Of a DNA stretch of 64,000 bases, positions 1-8,662 are shown one piece after another. A model generated the notes under the pieces. The model made no database searches and was not told the DNA's origin. It worked only from the letters and a program-made list of their open reading frames with translations. Every line of letters begins with the position of its first letter. The first letter of the stretch is position 1. A program made the position numbers and the translations under genes. The stretch comes from Lachnospiraceae bacterium (GTDB lineage: Bacteria; Bacillota; Clostridia; Lachnospirales; Lachnospiraceae). The DNA lies in contig JAILNV010000016.1 of assembly GCA_024691125.1 (NCBI GenBank), positions 1 to 64,000 on the forward strand. The letters run 5' to 3'.

Positions 1-92
1 TCCTTAAGCAATGGAATGATCTTCTCTATCAGAGTCGTCTTTCCGCTGTTTGAAAATCCCGATATTCCGAAAACTTTCTTTGCAGTAATCAT
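1..92 (-). CDS. mobB: Molybdopterin-guanine dinucleotide biosynthesis protein MobB, N-terminal fragment
   Basis: Only the first 30 codons lie in the window; the gene runs off the left edge. The visible peptide begins MITAKKVFGISGFSNSGKTT and carries a P-loop (GFSNSGKTTL), as expected for the MobB GTPase. MobB assists MobA in attaching GMP to molybdopterin. The start is the ATG at 92. The gene follows a MoeA-like gene on the same strand, about 50 bases downstream, and is the last visible member of the molybdenum-cofactor operon. Another small P-loop GTPase is possible because only the first 30 residues are visible, but context strongly favours MobB. Confidence 0.75.
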   Translation of the reverse strand, partial: MITAKKVFGISGFSNSGKTTLIEKIIPLLK

Positions 93-143
93 ATATTCTC
101 CCTTATGATCAATATAATGAAAAAAGTACTTCGTACTTCTATA

Positions 144-1160
144 TCAATATCTTCCAAATGTGCAGTTGGGATAATGGCATTCCTTACACATCCGGCACAG
201 GCCTCCTTCGCCAAGCCTTATGATATCCTGTCTGGTAAACCTTATACCCGAATATATCTGCGGCAGGATAACATCAAGCATCGTAGTCGGCAGGCTTATT
301 GCCGCTCCCGGAACTCCGATGACAGGTATATCGTTAAGATATGCTATCAGAGTCATGTTTCCGGGCTGTGACGGTACTCCGTAGCTTACGATCTCTGCTC
401 CCAGCCCTTTTATCGCGCCCGGGGTCAGATCGTCGGGATCAACAGACATACCTCCGGTAAATATAAGGAAGTCCGCTCCGTTATCAAGGAGCTCTTCTGC
501 CGAGCCCGTTATCATATCCATCCTGTCATCACAGATCTTAATGTCCGATATCTGTCCCGGAAAATATGAAAGCTTCTCTCTTATCACAGGTTCAAAACGG
601 TCCTTACGTCTTCCGCTGTATATCTCCGAACCGGTTATTATCACTCCGGCTTTGAGAGGCCTGTACGGATAAAGCTTAAGAAGCTCCTTTTCGCCGCATA
701 GCTCTTCTGCCTTCTCTATCTGCTTCTCTTCCGTAAACAGCGGTACTATTCTCATAGAAGCAAGCCTGTCGCCTGCTTCCACCCTGAAATGATCCGGTAA
801 GGTTGCGATCGTAATATCACCGATACCGTTTATCTTCTCAAGCAGTTCCCTGTCAACCCTGAACATTCCCTTTATATCACTTATAAGAAGCACCTTACCT
901 TCGGAGGGTTCTTCATAATGCGCTCCCTCTACCTGACAGGCACCGGCAAGCCTTAGTGCGCAATCCTCCTCATGGAGCAGGCTTTCTTCCATTTCTCCGG
1001 TATATATATACCTCTTTCCTATATCGAGAAGCTTCTCTACGTCTTCTTCCTGTATTATATGTCCCCGCTTAAAAAGCGCTCCCTTAAATCCGGGATACAT
1101 TGCCGTTATATCATGACACAGTGTAAGCCCCACCGCATCCTCTGTCCTTACTTTTTTCAT
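144..1160 (-). CDS. MoeA/MoaB-like molybdopterin-binding protein with C-terminal cysteine motif
   Basis: This 338-residue protein contains a MogA/MoaB/MoeA molybdopterin-binding fold in its second half (ITGSEIYSGRR, FTGGMSVDPDD and a PGAAI segment resembling the family's PGNP region). The N-terminal half resembles the MoeA linker domain but is shorter. The last 20 residues hold four cysteines (CRMCKECHYPNC, spacing C-x2-C-x2-C-x4-C), which suggests a bound metal or Fe-S site; that is inference. The start ATG at 1160 has AAGGA six bases upstream. It lies 34 bases downstream of moeA, so it is a MoeA-related paralogue in the same operon, probably handling molybdopterin-AMP or a specialised cofactor step. 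Similar proteins occur in Clostridia as uncharacterised molybdopterin-binding proteins. Confidence 0.8.
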   Translation of the reverse strand: MKKVRTEDAVGLTLCHDITAMYPGFKGALFKRGHIIQEEDVEKLLDIGKRYIYTGEMEESLLHEEDCALRLAGACQVEGAHYEEPSEGKVLLISDIKGMFRVDRELLEKINGIGDITIATLPDHFRVEAGDRLASMRIVPLFTEEKQIEKAEELCGEKELLKLYPYRPLKAGVIITGSEIYSGRRKDRFEPVIREKLSYFPGQISDIKICDDRMDMITGSAEELLDNGADFLIFTGGMSVDPDDLTPGAIKGLGAEIVSYGVPSQPGNMTLIAYLNDIPVIGVPGAAISLPTTMLDVILPQIYSGIRFTRQDIIRLGEGGLCRMCKECHYPNCTFGRY

Positions 1161-1194
1161 ATCCGTTCCTTTTTAATGAATCCCTGACATGATT

Positions 1195-2403
1195 CTAAAT
1201 GCAAAAACCGCTTATTACAGTACCTCTTACGACAGGCGCCTTCATATCCGAAAGTATGCCGTATGCATTGCAGCCTATCGCGCTGCTTATAACAACATTC
1301 CCCTGCTCGGAAGAAGCGCTTAAATACACCTCACCGGCTTCGTACTCAATGTGTCCTCTTATGAACCTGGTTCCCTTCCCTGCCTTCGGGCAGTCCTCCT
1401 TAAGCTTCATGCTTATCAGCCTGTGTTCATATTCCCTGTATCCTGCAAGCTTCTTCAATGCCGGATAACATATGCACTGCAGATTCGTAAGGGATGATGC
1501 CGGATTCCCTGACAGTGCCAGCATAAGCTTTCCGTTTGCGATCCCGTATGCACAGGCCATGCCCGGCTTCATTCCCACTCCTCTTACCGGGATCTCATAA
1601 CCGGCTTCGGACATTGCTTCCGGTACCAGATCGTAATCGCCTGCCGATACGCCTCCCGTGGATATGATCACATCACATTCAGACTGTCCCTTTAAAATAA
1701 GTCTTTTTGTATCCTCTGTGCTGTCTTGTGCATGTCCGAGATATACTGTATCATACCCGATACTTTTCATCGCCGCTGATATTGTGTATCTGTTTGAGTT
1801 CCTTATTTTGCCCCCGGGCGGAGTAAGGTGGGCATCAACAAGCTCATCCCCCGTCGAAATGATCCCGGCAACTGGTTTTCTGTAAACCTTAACCTTAACG
1901 ATACCCAGAGCAGCCAGGGTTCCCATAAGACCTGCGTCAGCTTTCGTGCCTCTCCCTGCAATGAACGTGCCCTCTCTTATATCTTCTCCCGGCCTGATAA
2001 TATTACTGCCCGGATCATATCTTCTTTTCAGTACTACAGTCGTGTCCGTATACTCCGTATCCTCATACATACATACGGCATCGGCGCCATCAGGGATCAT
2101 CGCCCCTGTCATAAGGCGGATAGCAGTCCCGTTTATAACCCTGTTTCCTGCCACCTCGCCGGCTCTTATGCTCTCTGTCACCTTAAGGACAACCGGCGAG
2201 CCTTCGCAGGCATTAACTGTATCCTCTGCCTTAAATGCGTATCCGTCGTATGGCGAGCGTTCAAAACAGGGGACATTCTCCGGTGCTGTTATGTCTTCAG
2301 CCAGTATCCTTCCGTAAAGCTCGTCTATATCCTTTTCTTCCGTACCGACCGTATTCACATAGCTGACAAGCAGGTCGGCTGCCGTTTTGTGATCCGTTTT
2401 CAT
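1195..2403 (-). CDS. moeA: Molybdopterin molybdotransferase MoeA
   Basis: The 402-residue length matches MoeA, which inserts molybdate into adenylated molybdopterin. Visible family motifs are the N-terminal PYDGYAFKAEDT region, the PGSNIIRPGEDI segment, the STGDEL motif, the STGGVSAGDYD loop and the ALSGNPAS motif. The start ATG at 2403 overlaps the modB stop as ATGA and is preceded by GGGAAGG, so moeA is translationally coupled to modB. Together with modAB and mobB upstream and downstream, it links molybdate uptake to cofactor assembly. No missing catalytic residue is evident. Confidence 0.93.
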   Translation of the reverse strand: MKTDHKTAADLLVSYVNTVGTEEKDIDELYGRILAEDITAPENVPCFERSPYDGYAFKAEDTVNACEGSPVVLKVTESIRAGEVAGNRVINGTAIRLMTGAMIPDGADAVCMYEDTEYTDTTVVLKRRYDPGSNIIRPGEDIREGTFIAGRGTKADAGLMGTLAALGIVKVKVYRKPVAGIISTGDELVDAHLTPPGGKIRNSNRYTISAAMKSIGYDTVYLGHAQDSTEDTKRLILKGQSECDVIISTGGVSAGDYDLVPEAMSEAGYEIPVRGVGMKPGMACAYGIANGKLMLALSGNPASSLTNLQCICYPALKKLAGYREYEHRLISMKLKEDCPKAGKGTRFIRGHIEYEAGEVYLSASSEQGNVVISSAIGCNAYGILSDMKAPVVRGTVISGFCI

Positions 2404-3110
2404 AGATTTCCTTCCCGTGAACTTAATCCTTTATTTCTGCGTCCGTACAGAACACCCGTTTTTCTTCCTTCCATCAGGTTTATAATAAGCAGTACTGCTG
2501 CTGATATTGCGATATTTATAAGTACCCACTTAAAAGCAAGGACATCATTATCCGTTCTCCATAGCTGATATACCGTTGTGGATATGGTCGCTGTCTTACC
2601 CGGCGTGTATCCGGCGATCATGGTAGTTGCGCCGTATTCGCCCAGGGCTCTGGCAAACGCAAGGACCGTTCCTGCTATTATTCCCGTCCTGCAATACGGC
2701 ATTACTATGCGAAAGAATATGTACGTGTTGCTCAGCCCCAAAGTAGCTCCAGCCTGCGCAAGCGTCTCGTCAAAGGCCTCGAACGCGCCTCTCGCAGTTC
2801 TGTACATAAGAGGGAAGATCACAACCGAAGTAGCAAACACGGCGGACCACCAGTTCATCGTAAGTTTAATACCAAAAGTATTAAGAAACCATGAACCGAG
2901 CGGTCTTCTGGAGCCGAGGAGACGCAGCAGAAGATATCCTACCACTGTCGGAGGAAGTACCAGCGGCAGGGTAAGGATACAATCCAGTATTCCCTTTATA
3001 GCACGCGGCAGCTTTGCTATATAATAAGCTGCAGCGATACCTGTGACAAATATAATTGCAGTACTTATCCCCGCAATCCGCAGGGAATTGTACAGAGGAT
3101 ACATATCCAT
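2400..3110 (-). CDS. modB: Molybdate ABC transporter permease ModB
   Basis: A 236-residue integral membrane protein with about five hydrophobic segments and the ABC-permease EAA loop (EYGATTMIAGYTPGKTATI, near residues 158-176). It also shows the ModB-type DCILTLPLVLPPTVVGYLLL segment. It forms the channel for molybdate with ModA (binding protein, 43 bases upstream) and ModC (ATPase). ModC is not adjacent but lies about 7.7 kb upstream at 11732-12772. The start ATG at 3110 follows AGGT; the stop overlaps moeA by four bases. Confidence 0.93.
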   Translation of the reverse strand: MDMYPLYNSLRIAGISTAIIFVTGIAAAYYIAKLPRAIKGILDCILTLPLVLPPTVVGYLLLRLLGSRRPLGSWFLNTFGIKLTMNWWSAVFATSVVIFPLMYRTARGAFEAFDETLAQAGATLGLSNTYIFFRIVMPYCRTGIIAGTVLAFARALGEYGATTMIAGYTPGKTATISTTVYQLWRTDNDVLAFKWVLINIAISAAVLLIINLMEGRKTGVLYGRRNKGLSSREGNL

Positions 3111-3153
3111 TTATTTTACCTGTTACTGTCAGTGAAATCTCAGGAAAGAAACT

Positions 3154-4017
3154 CTATTTCAGGCATGTAAAGCCAACACTTTCAAATATCCGGCTGCTCT
3201 CATCCGAGGTAAGGAAATCAAGGAATGCCTTTGCTTCAACCGGATGTTTGGATATCTTAAGCACGGCTGCAGGATATATTATCTGTCCGCACATCTCCTT
3301 CGTCGCTGTATCCGCGACGGTCAGACCGGCCGAAAATGCATCGGTTGAATATATGATACCACAGTCAACAGCTGCTTCACTCACCTGCGTGGCAACCTCT
3401 TTTACATTGCTGCCGTAGGTGAGTACTCCTGCCTTATTAAGTCCGTCCTCATCAAGTCCGTAATACTCAAATATCTTCTGTGTATACTGTCCCACGGGAA
3501 CATCTTCGTTTCCTATGGCAAGCATGACATCCTTATTTTTCAGAGCATCGGCGAGTTCATCAAAAGATTTGATATTCTTGGGATTTCCTTCCGGAACCGC
3601 AAGAACCACCTTGTTTTCCAGAAGGTTGAAACGGGTATCCGGATCGACCATGTCAAGACCGTCAGTGTTAACTTCCGGGTCTGCCGTGATATCCAGCTGA
3701 TTCATCTGTTTGGGCGATGCCGAAATGAAAATATCACAGTCCGCTCCCTCTTCTATCTGAGTCTTAAGAGTACCCGATGAATCGAAATTATATGTGATTG
3801 TGACATTGGGAGCAGTCTTCTTATAAGCTTCCGCTATCTGCTCCATGGTTTCTGTCATTGAAGCTGCCGCAAATACGATCAGTTCTGCTGCTTCTTTGAC
3901 ATCTGCATTCTCATCGGGTACCGAAGGTCTGTTTGTCTGTGCTGTACCTGTTGCGCATCCCCCGATCAGAAATGCACAAACAGACAGCGCCGTGATCAGT
4001 GCTGTTACTTTTTTCAT
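3154..4017 (-). CDS. modA: Molybdate-binding lipoprotein ModA
   Basis: From the ATG at 4017 this encodes 287 residues. It opens with a lipoprotein signal (hydrophobic core followed by LIGGC, Cys21), so the mature protein would be lipid-anchored outside the membrane. ModA family signatures are visible: LIVFAAASMTETM, DSSGTLKTQI and CDIFISASP near the N-terminus, and YSTDAFSAG later. An upstream in-frame start at 4059 is rejected because 4017 has AAAAGGAGAG just before it and begins a proper signal peptide. It is the first gene of modA-modB-moeA-(moeA-like)-mobB and sits behind a structured leader of about 250 bases. Confidence 0.93.
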   Translation of the reverse strand: MKKVTALITALSVCAFLIGGCATGTAQTNRPSVPDENADVKEAAELIVFAAASMTETMEQIAEAYKKTAPNVTITYNFDSSGTLKTQIEEGADCDIFISASPKQMNQLDITADPEVNTDGLDMVDPDTRFNLLENKVVLAVPEGNPKNIKSFDELADALKNKDVMLAIGNEDVPVGQYTQKIFEYYGLDEDGLNKAGVLTYGSNVKEVATQVSEAAVDCGIIYSTDAFSAGLTVADTATKEMCGQIIYPAAVLKISKHPVEAKAFLDFLTSDESSRIFESVGFTCLK

Positions 4018-4030
4018 ATGTCTCTCCTTT

Positions 4031-4230
4031 TCTGATGAGGCCGTAATAATTGCGCCCAAGCATTACGGCTCCTTTGGAAGGCTGACAGCTTTCGCTTACA
4101 ACCCCGGGCCACATGAACTCAGAATAGTCCGTATGTATATTGATCACATACGGACTTTCATCTTCATTGACCGGCCATACCACCTTATCTTAGTTGTTCT
4201 GCTATACGCTCGCCGCTTAGGCATCATCAG
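4031..4230 (-). promoter_or_regulatory. Structured modA leader, candidate molybdenum-cofactor (Moco/Tuco) riboswitch
   Basis: The modA transcript leader folds into several stems. There is a perfect 11-bp hairpin (AGTCCGTATGT with ACATACGGACT, about 4136-4158), a GAAA tetraloop hairpin (AGCGAAAGCT, 4087-4096), a short CUUCC-AAA-GGAG element (about 4068-4080), and an 8-bp stem GCCGTAAT/ATTACGGC (about 4040-4069) close to the ribosome binding site. The segment CTGATGA (about 4224-4230) can pair with TCATCAG right before the ribosome binding site. A neighbouring CTTATCT can pair with AGATAAG, and the two pairings overlap, so they could be alternative states. The position before modA-moeA-mobB is where Moco-sensing RNAs are found. 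Family assignment is inference; I cannot align it to the Rfam model. Confidence 0.5.
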
Positions 4231-4275
4231 ATAAGACTTAGACAATATGGCTCGAAGATTAACAGTTACTCAAAA

Positions 4276-4304
4276 AATATACCACACCTTACAATACGGT
4301 GCAA
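4276..4304 (-). promoter_or_regulatory. Probable sigma-A promoter of the modA operon
   Basis: TTGCAC (4299-4304), a 17-base spacer and TATATT (4276-4281). The predicted start is near 4268, giving a leader of about 250 bases before modA. It lies in the gap after the radical SAM gene. Confidence 0.55.
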
Positions 4305-4307
4305 GAT

Positions 4308-5411
4308 TTATGCCCCTATCCTGTCCCTCATAAGCCGGATAACCTGATCGCGTTTTTCATACAAAACACATCCTCCGTCATGATCGTCCTTAAGGATATC
4401 CCCGCTCTGCAGAGCCATGAACAGCGGAGAATGAATAGCATCCTTAAGCGAAGCGTTCCTGATATTAACATCCGAATACGGTGAGAACGGGCAGGGTTCC
4501 GCTCCGCCATGCGAGTTAATATGGAAGAAGCCTCTTCCCGCAGCCACGCATCCGCCTGAGCTCTTCTCATCTCCGGGGAATGAAATATAAACCATCTGAG
4601 GGCTCTCCTCCCTTAACCTTGCGATCTCACGCTTAAGGTATTCTCTCTCATCATCCCCGGGAGCCAGATCCTTACTCTCATCCGTGACCGGTACATATTC
4701 AACAAATATTACTGCCTTGCATCCTCTGTCAGACAGTTCGTTCAGAAATTCCCCGGAAGTAACTTCTCTTATGTTTTCCCTTGTGACTGTTACTGATGCT
4801 CCGAAAATAAGACCTCTTTCCTTCAATTCATCCATATTCCTGATAAGCCTGTCGTATATTCCCGGACCTCTTCTTAAATCAGTCATTTCCCTCTTGCCTT
4901 CTATACTCATTACAGGTATCAGGTTCCGGCTTTCTTCGAACAGCTCAAAATAGCGCTCATCCATAAATGTTCCGTTCGTAAAGATCGGAAACAATATGTT
5001 TTTCTTCTTCCCCGCAGCTTCTATTACATCCCTGCGAAGCATTGGCTCACCTCCTGCAAGCAGGATAAAGCTTATGCCAAGGTCATCCGACTCATCAAAG
5101 ATCTTAAGCCATTCTTCATCCGTAAGCTGCGTTACGGGTACTGTATCAACCGTGGCATGGTTGCATCTTGAATAACAGCCTGCACAGTGAAGATTACATT
5201 TACTGGTGATGCTGGCTATCAGGAAAGGAGGTATATGCTCCCCGTTCTTTTCCGCTTTCTTTCGCTTCGCCGAAGCCAGCGTACTTGCCTTGGCAAACGA
5301 AAGCATAAAAGCACTCTCCTTCGGATTCTTAAGTGTGGCCCTTATTGCATCCGCAACTACCTTCTCCACACCCTTTGTCACATATTCCTGAAGATCAAAT
5401 TCCTTAACCAT
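4308..5411 (-). CDS. Radical SAM protein with SPASM-like cysteine-containing C-terminus
   Basis: About 367 residues. The radical SAM cluster motif C-x3-C-x2-C is at Cys72, Cys76 and Cys79 (CNLHCAGC), with a further CNH four residues on and the AGGEPML motif downstream. The C-terminal part holds isolated cysteines (SSGGCVAAG, EPCPFSP, GGCVLYE) like an auxiliary-cluster region. It therefore probably performs a radical reaction on a peptide or cofactor; the substrate is unknown. The start is uncertain: ATG at 5411 is taken, but TTG at 5423 is possible given the AAGGAAGG before it. It has its own near-perfect promoter and lies between the formate dehydrogenase operon and modA, so a role in molybdenum or formate metabolism is possible but unproven. 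Confidence 0.8.
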   Translation of the reverse strand: MVKEFDLQEYVTKGVEKVVADAIRATLKNPKESAFMLSFAKASTLASAKRKKAEKNGEHIPPFLIASITSKCNLHCAGCYSRCNHATVDTVPVTQLTDEEWLKIFDESDDLGISFILLAGGEPMLRRDVIEAAGKKKNILFPIFTNGTFMDERYFELFEESRNLIPVMSIEGKREMTDLRRGPGIYDRLIRNMDELKERGLIFGASVTVTRENIREVTSGEFLNELSDRGCKAVIFVEYVPVTDESKDLAPGDDEREYLKREIARLREESPQMVYISFPGDEKSSGGCVAAGRGFFHINSHGGAEPCPFSPYSDVNIRNASLKDAIHSPLFMALQSGDILKDDHDGGCVLYEKRDQVIRLMRDRIGA

Positions 5412-5465
5412 ATTTCCATTCAATCCTTCCTTACAATTATTCGAATCTTAACTACCTTTTGTCAT

Positions 5466-5494
5466 ATTATATTTCGCACAATGTTTATTGTCAA
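5466..5494 (-). promoter_or_regulatory. Perfect consensus sigma-A promoter of the radical SAM gene
   Basis: TTGACA (5489-5494), 17 bases, TATAAT (5466-5471), all twelve consensus positions matched. The -35 box directly abuts the upstream terminator hairpin. Confidence 0.85.
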
Positions 5495-5525
5495 GATAAA
5501 AATCGGTTTTCACCGACTTTTATCT
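5494..5525 (-). terminator. Rho-independent terminator after the fdh-hpt operon
   Basis: A 14-bp stem (one G-T pair) with a GAAA loop; the inner GTCGGT/ACCGAT core is followed on the minus strand by TTTTTATCTT. It lies about 80 bases after the Hpt gene and touches the next promoter. Confidence 0.75.
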
Positions 5526-5603
5526 TTAAGATTCTTTGCCCTTCCGCAGGTTATAAAGAGCGTGCAGGTCACCGGATATCTTACTTCGTATGTGTTCACA
5601 GAC

Positions 5604-5948
5604 TCACTGTGCGCACAGTCCTGCATACTCATTCTTAAGCGAATCAAGCTCACTTATCAAAGCAGGATAATCCGCTTCCTTTTTCCCTCTCAGAAGCTCT
5701 GTTATCACACAGATTCTGTCATACAATGGTGTTATCGACAGATTTCCGACTGCTCCTTTAAGGGCATGCGCGGCATCAAATGCCGCATCATAATCTCCTT
5801 GATCGATAGCTTCCTTAAGCCTGTCAAATCCTTTCTCATTTACCACGGATGCTGCAAGCCTTAAATACAGGGCTTCATTTCCCATGCATCTGGCCAGTCC
5901 GGTCTCCGTATCCGCTCCGAAATTCTTTAAAGCATCCATTGTCAGCAT
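5604..5948 (-). CDS. Stand-alone histidine phosphotransfer (Hpt) protein
   Basis: A 114-residue Hpt domain with the phospho-acceptor motif AAHALKGAVGNL near the middle and an otherwise helical composition. Hpt proteins shuttle phosphate between receiver domains in phosphorelays. The ATG at 5948 has AGAGGTGA just upstream and is preferred over an in-frame start at 5990 that would overlap the formate dehydrogenase gene. It begins 11 bases after that gene, in the same operon. The operon also starts with a receiver-domain protein (10579-11652), making the two a possible phosphorelay pair. No histidine kinase is adjacent. Confidence 0.85.
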   Translation of the reverse strand: MLTMDALKNFGADTETGLARCMGNEALYLRLAASVVNEKGFDRLKEAIDQGDYDAAFDAAHALKGAVGNLSITPLYDRICVITELLRGKKEADYPALISELDSLKNEYAGLCAQ

Positions 5949-5959
5949 ATGTTCACCTC

Positions 5960-8662
5960 TTACCTGATCTTTCCTATATTTACTGCGCACACCTTATATT
6001 CCGGTATCCTTGCAAATTCATCAAGGGCTGCGTTTGTGAGCATGTTTACCGGAGAATCCGGGAAGTGGAACGGCATCCATGTCTCACCTTCCGATACCTT
6101 GCGTCCGACGTGAGCCTTTGCCGTTATCTCACCTCGCCTGCTTGATACCTTTATCATTTCTCCGTTCTCAATGCCGAGTCTCTCTGCATCCTTATAATTC
6201 ACCTCGATGAAGCCCTCTCCGGATATGGTCATAAGTCCCGGAGCGCGTGCAGTCATGGCAGCCGCATTATAATGATAAAGTATACGTCCCGTCATAAGAA
6301 CAAACGGATATTCATCATCGGGAAGCTCCTGTGACGGCTTATATTCAACACTGTAAAGAAGCGCCTTCCCGCGTGTGGGATGTCCGACATGCATTATGGG
6401 GGTTCCCGGATGATCCTTCCCCTTACACGGCCACTGAAGGCTCTCACCCGAATCCAGGCGTTCATGAGATATACCTGCAAAGCTCGGGGTTACCGAGGCA
6501 ACCTCATCCATTATCTGTGCGCTCGTAAGATAAGGCTGAGGATATCCCATTGCATTCATAAGGTCGATCAGTATATCCGTATCAGGTCTCATATCTCCCT
6601 TAAGTGTCACGGCCTTACGTATCCTCTGAACCCTGCGCTCGGTATTCGTGAAGGTTCCTTCCTTCTCCGCATAGCTCATACCGGGAAGGATAACGTCGGC
6701 GTATTCAGCCGTCTTTGTCATGAAAAGTTCCTGCATTACAAGGAATTCAAGACTTTCAAGTGCCTTTATTATATGATGTGTATCGGGATCGGAAACCACC
6801 GGATCCTCACCGCAGATATACAGACCCTTGATCTTTCCTTCTATCGCTGCCGGGAATACATCGGTAGCCTTAAGACCGGGCTTGGGACTTAACTTAACTC
6901 CCCACGCCTTCTCGAACTTCTCTCTTACCTCATCATTATCTACCTTCTGGTATCCCGGATAATCCGTGGGCATTGCTCCCATATCGCAGGCGCCCTGTAC
7001 GTTGTTCTGTCCTCTTAAAGGATTGACGCCGCAGCCGCTCTTTCCGAGCTTGCCGCACAGAACAGCCATGTTCGACATACACATAACACCCTCTGTACCG
7101 GTCGAATGCTCGGTAACGCCCAGACAGTATATGATCGGAGCCTTATCGGCCGTTGCATACATACGTGCCGCTTCAACAAGGTTCTTCGGATCGATATGGC
7201 AGATCTCCCCGACCTTTTCTGGCGTATATTTCTCAACCAACGCCTTAAGCTCTTCAAAGCCTTCCGCATTCTCTTCTATATAGGCATGATCGATAAGATC
7301 CTCTTTTATCATAACATGCATCATTCCGTTTGCGAAAGCAACATTGGTTCCCGGACGGAGCTTAAGATGTATATCGGCATGCTTTGCAAGTCCTATATCC
7401 CTGGGATCCACAACAATAAGTCTCGTTCCGTTCTCAACCGCCTTACGTATCTGCATTCCCACTACAGGATGTGCTTCTTCCGGATTGGAACCAACAAGCA
7501 GGATACAGTCAACATCATGCGTGATATCATGTATCGGATTGGTCATTGCACCCGATCCCAGAGTCCTTGCCAGTCCTGCTACCGTTGCGGAATGGCATAC
7601 ACGGGCACAGTTATCCGTGTTGTTGTTACCGAAGCATGTACGTACCATTTTCTGGACCATATATATGTCTTCGTTAGCCGATCTGGAACATGCGAAGCCT
7701 GCCAGAGACTCTGAGCCGTATTTTTCCTTGATCTCCATTAACCTCTTTGCGGTATACTCAATAGCCTCATCCCAGCTTGCTTCCCTGAACTTTCCTGTGC
7801 TTCTGTCCTTTATAAGAGGAGTCTTTAACCTGTCCGGATATCTGATGAAATCAAAGCTTCCCGAACGGCCCTTGACACAGAGCCTGTTATGGTTGGACGG
7901 TCCGTAGGCAGGTTCAACATTTACGATCCAGTCTCCCTTAACAACAAGATAGAACTGGCAGCCCGTAGCGCAGTGAGGACAGGTCGTAAGCACCTTCTTT
8001 GTCTCCCATTCCCTGTATCCGAGCTCTCTCTTTAAGGTGAGCGCTCCTGTGGGACATACGCTCGCGCAGTTACCGCAGCTTTCACATCCGCTCTCCTTAT
8101 AATCCTTTCCAAAAGGAGCATCCACTATGTGGAAGGTGCCGGAGCGGCTGTTCTTAAGCGTTCCGTTTCCTGCTATATTATGACATACGCTTATGCAGCG
8201 CATACAGTGTATACATTTGCTCGGATCGTAGCTCATATAAGGATTCTCATCCAGCACCGGCATCTTCTTCTCTATTTCCGAGCGGGTTCCCTTATGCTCG
8301 GCATGCTCTATCTCATACTTTAAACACATTGCCTGAAGCTCACAGGTTCCGTTGGCCGGACAGCTCATGCAGTCAAGATTATGATTGGACAGAAGGAGCT
8401 TTAACATATCCTTTCTGTATTCGGTAAGCTCATCTGATTCCGTAGTAATGACCATGCCGTCCTTAGCCTTAGTCCTGCATGCCGGAAGCAGTTGCTGGTA
8501 GCCTTCGACCTTAACAACACAGAGGCGGCATGAGCCCACATCAGAGACACCCTCCAGAAAGCACAGAGTAGGTATATCAATACTGTTGGCACGCGCTATG
8601 TCAAGGATGGTTGCGCCTTCCGGCGCTTCGTAATTATTTCCGTTTATGGTTACAGTCATCAT
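5960..8662 (-). CDS. Molybdopterin formate dehydrogenase, catalytic subunit (Cys type)
   Basis: About 900 residues in the layout of soluble NuoG-related formate dehydrogenases. There is a [2Fe-2S] ferredoxin domain (Cys34, 45, 48, 62) and a His/Cys 4Fe-4S segment (HNLDCMSCPANGTC). Two further 4Fe-4S motifs follow (CIHCMRCISVC and CESCGNCASVC), then the molybdopterin domain with its own CPHCATGC cluster. The active-site motif is NCARVCHSATVAGL, with Cys356-His357 where selenoenzymes carry Sec-His. The C-terminus holds the dinucleotide-binding domain. It oxidises formate or reduces CO2. The start overlaps the end of the upstream oxidoreductase gene (GAATGATGA), with GGAGG upstream; 8662 and 8659 are both possible. 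The electron partner is that upstream gene. Confidence 0.88.
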   Translation of the reverse strand: MMTVTINGNNYEAPEGATILDIARANSIDIPTLCFLEGVSDVGSCRLCVVKVEGYQQLLPACRTKAKDGMVITTESDELTEYRKDMLKLLLSNHNLDCMSCPANGTCELQAMCLKYEIEHAEHKGTRSEIEKKMPVLDENPYMSYDPSKCIHCMRCISVCHNIAGNGTLKNSRSGTFHIVDAPFGKDYKESGCESCGNCASVCPTGALTLKRELGYREWETKKVLTTCPHCATGCQFYLVVKGDWIVNVEPAYGPSNHNRLCVKGRSGSFDFIRYPDRLKTPLIKDRSTGKFREASWDEAIEYTAKRLMEIKEKYGSESLAGFACSRSANEDIYMVQKMVRTCFGNNNTDNCARVCHSATVAGLARTLGSGAMTNPIHDITHDVDCILLVGSNPEEAHPVVGMQIRKAVENGTRLIVVDPRDIGLAKHADIHLKLRPGTNVAFANGMMHVMIKEDLIDHAYIEENAEGFEELKALVEKYTPEKVGEICHIDPKNLVEAARMYATADKAPIIYCLGVTEHSTGTEGVMCMSNMAVLCGKLGKSGCGVNPLRGQNNVQGACDMGAMPTDYPGYQKVDNDEVREKFEKAWGVKLSPKPGLKATDVFPAAIEGKIKGLYICGEDPVVSDPDTHHIIKALESLEFLVMQELFMTKTAEYADVILPGMSYAEKEGTFTNTERRVQRIRKAVTLKGDMRPDTDILIDLMNAMGYPQPYLTSAQIMDEVASVTPSFAGISHERLDSGESLQWPCKGKDHPGTPIMHVGHPTRGKALLYSVEYKPSQELPDDEYPFVLMTGRILYHYNAAAMTARAPGLMTISGEGFIEVNYKDAERLGIENGEMIKVSSRRGEITAKAHVGRKVSEGETWMPFHFPDSPVNMLTNAALDEFARIPEYKVCAVNIGKIR

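Noticed and set aside
105..371. Plus-strand open frame opposite the MoeA-like gene
   Set aside because: It is antisense to a well-supported gene, has no ribosome binding site and no recognisable protein content.
1828..2568. 246-codon plus-strand frame across moeA and modB
   Set aside because: Spans two convincing minus-strand genes and has Ser/Arg/Cys-rich shadow composition.
3911..4183. Possible leader peptide gene before modA
   Set aside because: The second half is an out-of-frame copy of modA, and the first half falls in the strongly paired leader; structure explains it better.
5960..8662. Selenocysteine in the formate dehydrogenase
   Set aside because: The active-site codon is Cys and no in-frame TGA occurs, so no SECIS element is needed.
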